From JAZREA01 sp045660545 (GTDB lineage: Bacteria; Bacillota; Clostridia; Monoglobales; Firm-18), in NCBI GenBank assembly GCA_045660545.1, contig JAZREA010000016.1:1-16149 (forward strand): a stretch of DNA of 16,149 bases. The letters are read 5' to 3'. Shown in pieces: positions 12,926-16,149 of the stretch. A model generated the notes under the pieces. That model had not been told where the DNA came from. It did not search any database and saw only the letters and a list, made by a program, of their open reading frames with translations. Both the position numbers and the translations under genes were made by a program. The first letter of the stretch is position 1, and each line of letters begins with the position of its first letter.

Positions 12926-13987
12926 ATGCAGCAAAGAAGAAGCGTCGGTCTGGACGTTGTAAGGGCTTGTGCGATATTTTTCGTTCTTTTGACACATATG
13001 TTCGCTTACACGGATGTTTTAATGGTGGACATAGGCTCTTTTAGGTGGCATATATATAATGTTATACACTATTTGTCGAGAATATGCGTTCCGCTGTTTT
13101 TGCTTCTGACAGGATATTTACAGGCGGGCAGAAAAAACGACAAAAAGCACTGGGTATCGATTGTATCTGTTGTGTTTTCGTACCTTTTGATTAGTGCGGG
13201 TGTTGTTTTGCTGGACTGTGTATTTATAAAAGGCGGAATTTCTGCGGGGAATGTTGCCCGTGGGATTCGGTCGATGCTGTCATTCGAGCTGGGATACGGA
13301 TGGTATGTAGAGATGTATTTATGCCTTTTTGCTCTTATACCGTTTTTAAACATTTTGCTTGGTAATCTTGACAAAAAAGGGCACAAGACACTGATTGGGA
13401 TTTTGGCGGCTATTACGCTTTTGCCCTCTTTTATTAAGGGGTTTTTAGTGTTTGATGAAGCTGTTGATGTTATACCCGACTTTTTGGAAAACATGTATGT
13501 TGTTACTTATTACTGCATAGGTGTTTACATAAAAAAATATCGTCCGAGTATAAATAAGGTATGGTGTGCGGTTATCGCCATAGTGGTATTGGTTGCAGAG
13601 GACGTGGTATGCGCGATATTTTCTTCGGGCGGATACGCGTGGTGGTTGTTTAACGCACATTCGTCAATTTCGCACACGGTTGTTGCGGTTTGTGTATTCT
13701 TATTATTTTATGACGTAGACATTAAAAACAAGGCGGTTGCCTTTGCTTTCAGAGAGATTTCGGTATGTTCGTTTGAAATGTATTTGATTTCGTATGCTAC
13801 TGACTATTTGCTGTACGGGCATTTGGGCTTTGACGCGACGGTGGCTATTGTGCAAAACTTTGTGTTAGTATACTTAGCAGCAAGGATTTACAGGCTGGGC
13901 GCTGTACCTGTCGTGAAGTTTATAGTGAAGGGACTTTTAAGGCCCAAAGCAGCGGAAGCGAAAAATGAGCCTGCGGGCGTTATCTGA
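12926..13987 (+). CDS. Membrane acyltransferase (acyltransferase_3 family)
   Basis: An integral membrane acyltransferase of 353 residues, of the OatA/WecH type that transfers acyl (often acetyl) groups to extracellular or lipid-linked glycans. The start region MQQRRSVGLDVVRACAIF carries the family motif R-x10-H (Arg13 to His24), which is the proposed active site. About ten hydrophobic segments follow, from LLTHMF through the C-terminal FIVKGL region. There is no C-terminal SGNH domain, unlike OatA. The start is ambiguous. AGGAG at 12909-12913 is 12 bases from ATG 12926 and 6 bases from an in-frame TTG at 12920, which would add two residues; I give the ATG. It is the first gene of a probable operon with yitT (51 bases downstream). 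The acceptor substrate cannot be read from the sequence. Confidence 0.85.
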   Translation: MQQRRSVGLDVVRACAIFFVLLTHMFAYTDVLMVDIGSFRWHIYNVIHYLSRICVPLFLLLTGYLQAGRKNDKKHWVSIVSVVFSYLLISAGVVLLDCVFIKGGISAGNVARGIRSMLSFELGYGWYVEMYLCLFALIPFLNILLGNLDKKGHKTLIGILAAITLLPSFIKGFLVFDEAVDVIPDFLENMYVVTYYCIGVYIKKYRPSINKVWCAVIAIVVLVAEDVVCAIFSSGGYAWWLFNAHSSISHTVVAVCVFLLFYDVDIKNKAVAFAFREISVCSFEMYLISYATDYLLYGHLGFDATVAIVQNFVLVYLAARIYRLGAVPVVKFIVKGLLRPKAAEAKNEPAGVI

Positions 13988-14038
13988 GCTTTAAGCCGGG
14001 ACTGCAAGTATTATTGAAAAAAACAAGGAGGCTCTTTT

Positions 14039-14938
14039 GTGAGAGAAAAGTGTTTAAAAGAAATCAGCAAACTTAGTTTGCGAAACTTTATAGCTTTATT
14101 TTTTGCCGGATGTATAAACGCGTTTGGCGTAACTGTGTTTTTGGCTCCCGTTGCTTTATATGACAGCGGTATATCGGGAACTTCTATGCTTTTGGCACAA
14201 ATTACACCCCAGTATATGACTTTATCTATATTCCTTATTATTTTAAACATCCCGTTGTTTTTATACGGATTTAAAAAGCAGGGTATGGCGTTTACGGTGT
14301 ATTCGATATTTACTGTTATTGTATATTCTCTTTGCGCTTGGCTGATAACTGACGTTCTTCCGCTGGACGTGTCGATTGCGTCGCCTCTTGCGGGGAATGA
14401 TTTGTTACTTTGTGCGCTGTTCGGCGGATTGATTTCCGGCGTGGGAAGTGGTCTTACAATACGGTTTGGCGGGGCTATTGACGGGATTGAAGTAATGTCG
14501 GTTATATTTTCAAAAAAGCTTGGAATAACTGTCGGCACATTTGTAATGATTTACAATGTAGCTTTATATATTGTGTGCGGATTTGTGTTAAACAGCTGGA
14601 TTTTGCCTTTGTACTCTATCGTTACTTATATGGCTGCCCTTAAAACTATCGACTACATCGTAGAAGGTTTTGACCGTTCCAAAGGGGTTATGATTGTAAC
14701 AGATAAGGCAGACGAGGTAAGCGACGCTCTGGTGGAAGCCTTTGAAACGGGCGCTACTATATTAAACGGTAAGGGCGGATACTCCAAAGCGGAAAAGAAC
14801 ATTGTTTACTTTATAGTAAACAGGTTCCAGATTTCCAAGATGAGAGCGCTGGTGCACACGATTGACCCGCATGCGTTTATGACTATTTCCGAAGTGGCGG
14901 ATGTGTTCACACACTCGCACGCGAAGGCTGAAGAATAA
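14039..14938 (+). CDS. YitT-family membrane protein (DUF161 + DUF2179)
   Basis: A 299-residue protein. The N-terminal YitT membrane domain (about 1-200) has five or six helices, with FAGCINAFGVTVFLAP and ISGTSMLLAQ typical of the family and LISGVGSGLTIRFGGAIDGI as the glycine-rich core motif. The cytoplasmic C-terminal DUF2179 domain (about 210-290) contains TGATILNGKGGYSKAEKNIV, conserved in the family. The molecular function is unknown; members are widespread in Firmicutes and look like transporters or transport regulators. The start is GTG 14039, with AGGAGG seven bases upstream at 14026-14031; no better ATG is nearby. It is probably co-transcribed with the acyltransferase upstream and the small gene 24 bases downstream. 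Confidence 0.9.
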   Translation: MREKCLKEISKLSLRNFIALFFAGCINAFGVTVFLAPVALYDSGISGTSMLLAQITPQYMTLSIFLIILNIPLFLYGFKKQGMAFTVYSIFTVIVYSLCAWLITDVLPLDVSIASPLAGNDLLLCALFGGLISGVGSGLTIRFGGAIDGIEVMSVIFSKKLGITVGTFVMIYNVALYIVCGFVLNSWILPLYSIVTYMAALKTIDYIVEGFDRSKGVMIVTDKADEVSDALVEAFETGATILNGKGGYSKAEKNIVYFIVNRFQISKMRALVHTIDPHAFMTISEVADVFTHSHAKAEE

Positions 14939-14962
14939 AAACCTTAAAAGGTAGTGGACGGA

Positions 14963-15274
14963 ATGAAAAACTGTAAAATTACTGTGATGAAAATTACGCG
15001 GTATGACGACCTGATAGAAAAATACGAAAACCCTATCGAACATGCCTGTGATATGGCGGTGGGTATGCAGTTTATAAGCTATGGCGGACAAAGGCCCGAG
15101 GGCATGTGCGAAAGTGCGTGGGAAAGTATGGAATACTTTGTGGGCGAGCTTGCAAGGGGCGGAGGGAATTTTTACGACGGATGGATGAAGAATAAAAATT
15201 CCGCCATGATTTCCTGCAACGACGGCTTTCGGCCGGTTAGCTTCTACATAGAGGTTATGGACGGGAAAGAGTAA
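14963..15274 (+). CDS. TIGR04076-family small protein
   Basis: A 103-residue soluble protein. The pattern fits the TIGR04076 family from memory: an N-terminal strand CKITVMKI, then a proline/acid segment, an FxxY-like middle with RPEGMCESAWESM, and a C-terminal MISCNDGFRPVSFYIEV. The conserved parts are the cysteine before the AW motif and the C-[ND]-DG-RPV block. The family has no established function; members occur in anaerobes, often near redox genes. Start ATG 14963 is preferred over GTG 14954 because the AAAGG at 14946-14950 is too close to the GTG. It sits 24 bases after yitT in the same direction, so it is probably the last gene of that operon. No clear terminator follows. Confidence 0.75.
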   Translation: MKNCKITVMKITRYDDLIEKYENPIEHACDMAVGMQFISYGGQRPEGMCESAWESMEYFVGELARGGGNFYDGWMKNKNSAMISCNDGFRPVSFYIEVMDGKE

Positions 15275-15360
15275 ATATTTAAGTAGATATTTGACGTTCT
15301 TTTCTTACCCGAAGATGCATATATTTAACTAAAAAATGTATGCATTGGGGGCCGTATGAG

Positions 15361-15501
15361 TTGAAAGAGCATATCGAAGAAAGAACTATCGAACTTGCTA
15401 AATACATTATAGACAACAAATGCACTGTGAGAAAAGCTGCGAAAAAAATCGGTATTTCAAAATCTACTGTACATACAGTATTACCTATTTGTGTAGGTTG
15501 A
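15361..15501 (+). pseudogene. spoIIID: spoIIID, truncated inside its helix-turn-helix
   Basis: The frame from TTG 15361 reads (M)KEHIEERTIELAKYIID and continues TVRKAAKKIGISKSTVHT. This is the N-terminal half of SpoIIID, the mother-cell DNA-binding regulator that acts with sigma-E during sporulation; B. subtilis SpoIIID has the same ERT-I-KYI and SKSTVH blocks. After STVHT the expected DLTERL continuation is missing. The frame reads VLPICVG and stops at 15501, giving 46 codons instead of about 80-95. The recognition helix is cut, so the product cannot work as it stands. An in-frame ATG at 15340 would add seven residues that do not fit the family; GGGGG at 15347-15351 may serve the TTG. The break coincides with a perfect palindrome (15465-15480), and the DNA beyond carries arsR-type genes. 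Insertion of an element is the simplest explanation. The 3' half is not in the window. Confidence 0.85.
15465..15480. other. Perfect palindrome at the spoIIID breakpoint, candidate attachment site
   Basis: TACTGTA-CA-TACAGTA is a perfect 7-bp inverted repeat at the last SpoIIID-like codons. Just after it, ACCTA-N6-TAGGT (15483-15498) is a second small inverted repeat. Recombinase core sites are often imperfect palindromes, so this may be the left junction (attL) of an inserted element. The assignment is inferred from position only. Confidence 0.4.
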
Positions 15502-15554
15502 ATTGGTACTTCCCACAGCACCGTTAAAACAGCATTATAAAGCCATTTGCAGAG

Positions 15555-15584
15555 AAACGCACCGTGTTATTCGGTGCGTTTTTT
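15555..15584 (+). terminator. Intrinsic terminator between the spoIIID fragment and arsR
   Basis: AAACGCACCG (15555-15564) pairs with CGGTGCGTTT (15572-15581) around a 7-base loop, and T continues to 15584. It would stop spoIIID transcription from entering arsR. Confidence 0.8.
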
Positions 15585-15604
15585 GAAAATCTTTCCAATA
15601 CATA

Positions 15605-15633
15605 TTGACAAATATCTATCTATGCAGTATAAT
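15605..15633 (+). promoter_or_regulatory. Perfect consensus promoter of arsR
   Basis: A perfect -35 TTGACA (15605-15610) is 17 bases from a perfect -10 TATAAT (15628-15633). Such a strong promoter implies control by repression. CTATCT (15616-15621) and AGATAG (15640-15645) form an inverted pair flanking the -10, a likely operator for the ArsR protein. Confidence 0.85.
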
Positions 15634-15671
15634 GTTATCAGATAGAAAAATATCAATGCGAGGTGATGAAT

Positions 15672-15971
15672 ATGACTGAAAAGAAAATTGCTGTGGTATT
15701 CAAAGCATTTTGTGATGAGAACAGGTTAAAAATACTTGATATGCTGAAAACAGGAGAAAAATGTGCCTGTAAATTATTAGAAGAACTTAATGTTACACAA
15801 CCTACACTATCACATCATATGAAGATACTCTGTGATGCAGGTGTGGTAATAGGCAGAAAAGAGGGAAAATGGACACATTACTCTATATCAGATGAAGGCG
15901 TTATTATAGCGAAAGAATATTTGAACATTCTATCTGAAACCGTTTCAAATGAAAAGTCGTGTTGTAAATAG
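15672..15971 (+). CDS. ArsR-family metal(loid)-responsive repressor
   Basis: A 99-residue winged helix-turn-helix repressor that leaves its operator when it binds metal or arsenite. The family core is ENRLKILDMLKTG, then a CxC sensor in GEKCACKLLEEL at the place of the ELCVC motif of arsenite sensors. The recognition helix is TQPTLSHHMKILCDAGVV and the wing RKEGKWTHYSI. Another cysteine pair lies at the C-terminus (SCCK). The cysteines favour As(III) or a similar soft metal as inducer, but this is inferred. Start ATG 15672 follows GAGGTGA with five bases between; GTG 15663 and ATG 15666 overlap that site and are less likely. It is the first gene of a unit with the permease downstream, under a perfect promoter with an operator-like repeat. 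It probably represses itself and the permease. The DNA is A/T-rich compared with 9-13 kb. Confidence 0.92.
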   Translation: MTEKKIAVVFKAFCDENRLKILDMLKTGEKCACKLLEELNVTQPTLSHHMKILCDAGVVIGRKEGKWTHYSISDEGVIIAKEYLNILSETVSNEKSCCK

Positions 15972-15992
15972 TAATGAATAACAGCACGACTT
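15954..15992 (+). promoter_or_regulatory. Hairpin spanning the arsR stop codon
   Basis: A 12-bp stem with one G-T pair, 15954-15965 with 15981-15992, has a 15-base loop that contains the arsR stop (15969-15971). Only TTACTTT follows, so it is a weak terminator at best. It could lower expression of the permease or stabilise the upstream mRNA. Confidence 0.5.
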
Positions 15993-16008
15993 ACTTTAAC
16001 ACAAACAT

Positions 16009-16032
16009 ATAGATATATTTCAATATTTCTAT
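16009..16032. promoter_or_regulatory. Inverted repeat upstream of the permease, possible second ArsR operator
   Basis: ATAGATATATT and AATATTTCTAT flank a central TC, pairing at 10 of 11 positions. Its right half shares an ATATTT-CTAT core with the reverse complement of the sequence beside the arsR -10. It ends just before the permease ribosome binding site (AAGGAGG, 16035-16041). Confidence 0.4.
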
Positions 16033-16048
16033 TTAAGGAGGTTTTTAT

Positions 16049-16149
16049 ATGGAAGTATTACAAACAAGTTGGAATTTCTTTCAAAATGAAATTATAGGTA
16101 TGAAGTGGCTTAATGGTCTTATAGGTAATTTCTTAAACACTATTGGTAT
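16049..16149 (+). CDS. Permease, UPF0718/DUF318 type, N-terminal fragment (runs off the window)
   Basis: Only the first 33 codons are visible, starting at ATG 16049 with AAGGAGG seven bases upstream. The sequence starts MEVLQTSWNFFQNEIIG, then MKWLNGLIGNFLNTIG, which matches from memory the start of the clostridial permease (DUF318/YraQ-like) often found after an ArsR gene. These proteins have about eight membrane helices and are thought to export arsenite or organo-metal compounds; a thioredoxin-like or CGGC-domain gene often follows. The frame is open at the window edge. The spacing (77 bases after arsR) and shared direction suggest an ArsR-controlled operon. The identification rests on a short stretch plus context. 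Confidence 0.65.
   Translation, partial: MEVLQTSWNFFQNEIIGMKWLNGLIGNFLNTIG

Noticed and set aside
15315..15345. Hairpin before spoIIID as terminator of the TIGR04076 gene
   Set aside because: The stem is A/T-rich with one wobble and is followed by CATTGGGGG rather than a T-tract, so termination is not supported.
1..16149. CRISPR arrays, rRNA and tRNA genes, IS transposases
   Set aside because: No regularly spaced repeats, no conserved tRNA or rRNA segments and no transposase-like proteins were seen by eye on either strand.

Overview
The window looks like chromosome of an anaerobic, spore-forming member of the Clostridia (Firmicutes). Supporting this are a Firmicutes-type (class 2) GalT, an FprA-type flavodiiron oxygen/NO reductase, a CwlD-type spore cortex amidase, the N-terminal part of the sporulation regulator SpoIIID, AGGAGG-type ribosome binding sites and A/T-rich sigma-A promoters. 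The host segment (about 2.7-15.48 kb) appears to lie between two pieces of mobile or acquired DNA. By eye, the left part (to about 5.75 kb) and the last 0.65 kb are more A/T-rich than the middle; I did not compute this.

Layout. 1-2.5 kb: the right end of an integrative element, with three small tightly coupled genes of unknown function (one with a C-terminal membrane anchor) and a complete 544-residue large serine recombinase. 2.5-3.1 kb: no gene but dense secondary structure, namely a MITE-like palindromic tract followed by a candidate structured RNA ending in a strong terminator. 3.1-5.7 kb (minus): a coupled galT-galM pair whose upstream partner survives only as a short tail. 5.8-7.5 kb (minus): a DUF4091 (GH123-like) putative glycosidase under a near-consensus promoter. 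7.7-10.1 kb (minus): fprA and a short-form malic enzyme, each with its own terminator and probably its own promoter. 10.4-11.1 kb (plus): cwlD, preceded by four TTGA-type half-sites exactly 11 bp apart. 11.1-11.4 kb: cwlD terminator, a three-way-junction palindromic element and the gdhA terminator. 11.4-12.7 kb (minus): NADP-type glutamate dehydrogenase. 12.9-15.3 kb (plus): acyltransferase, YitT-family membrane protein and a TIGR04076-family protein, probably one operon. 15.36-15.50 kb: spoIIID broken inside its helix-turn-helix. 15.6-16.1 kb: an ArsR-family repressor and the start of a permease, with a near-perfect promoter and two operator-like inverted repeats.

How the genes work together: galT/galM and the DUF4091 protein suggest sugar scavenging. 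Malic enzyme and GDH supply pyruvate, NAD(P)H and glutamate, and FprA protects an anaerobe from oxygen or NO. cwlD and spoIIID belong to spore formation.

The most interesting observation is that spoIIID stops being SpoIIID exactly at a 16-bp perfect palindrome and is followed directly by arsenic-type resistance genes. That is what an insertion into spoIIID would look like, perhaps one excised during sporulation like the sigK skin element. Only the left junction is visible, so this remains a hypothesis.
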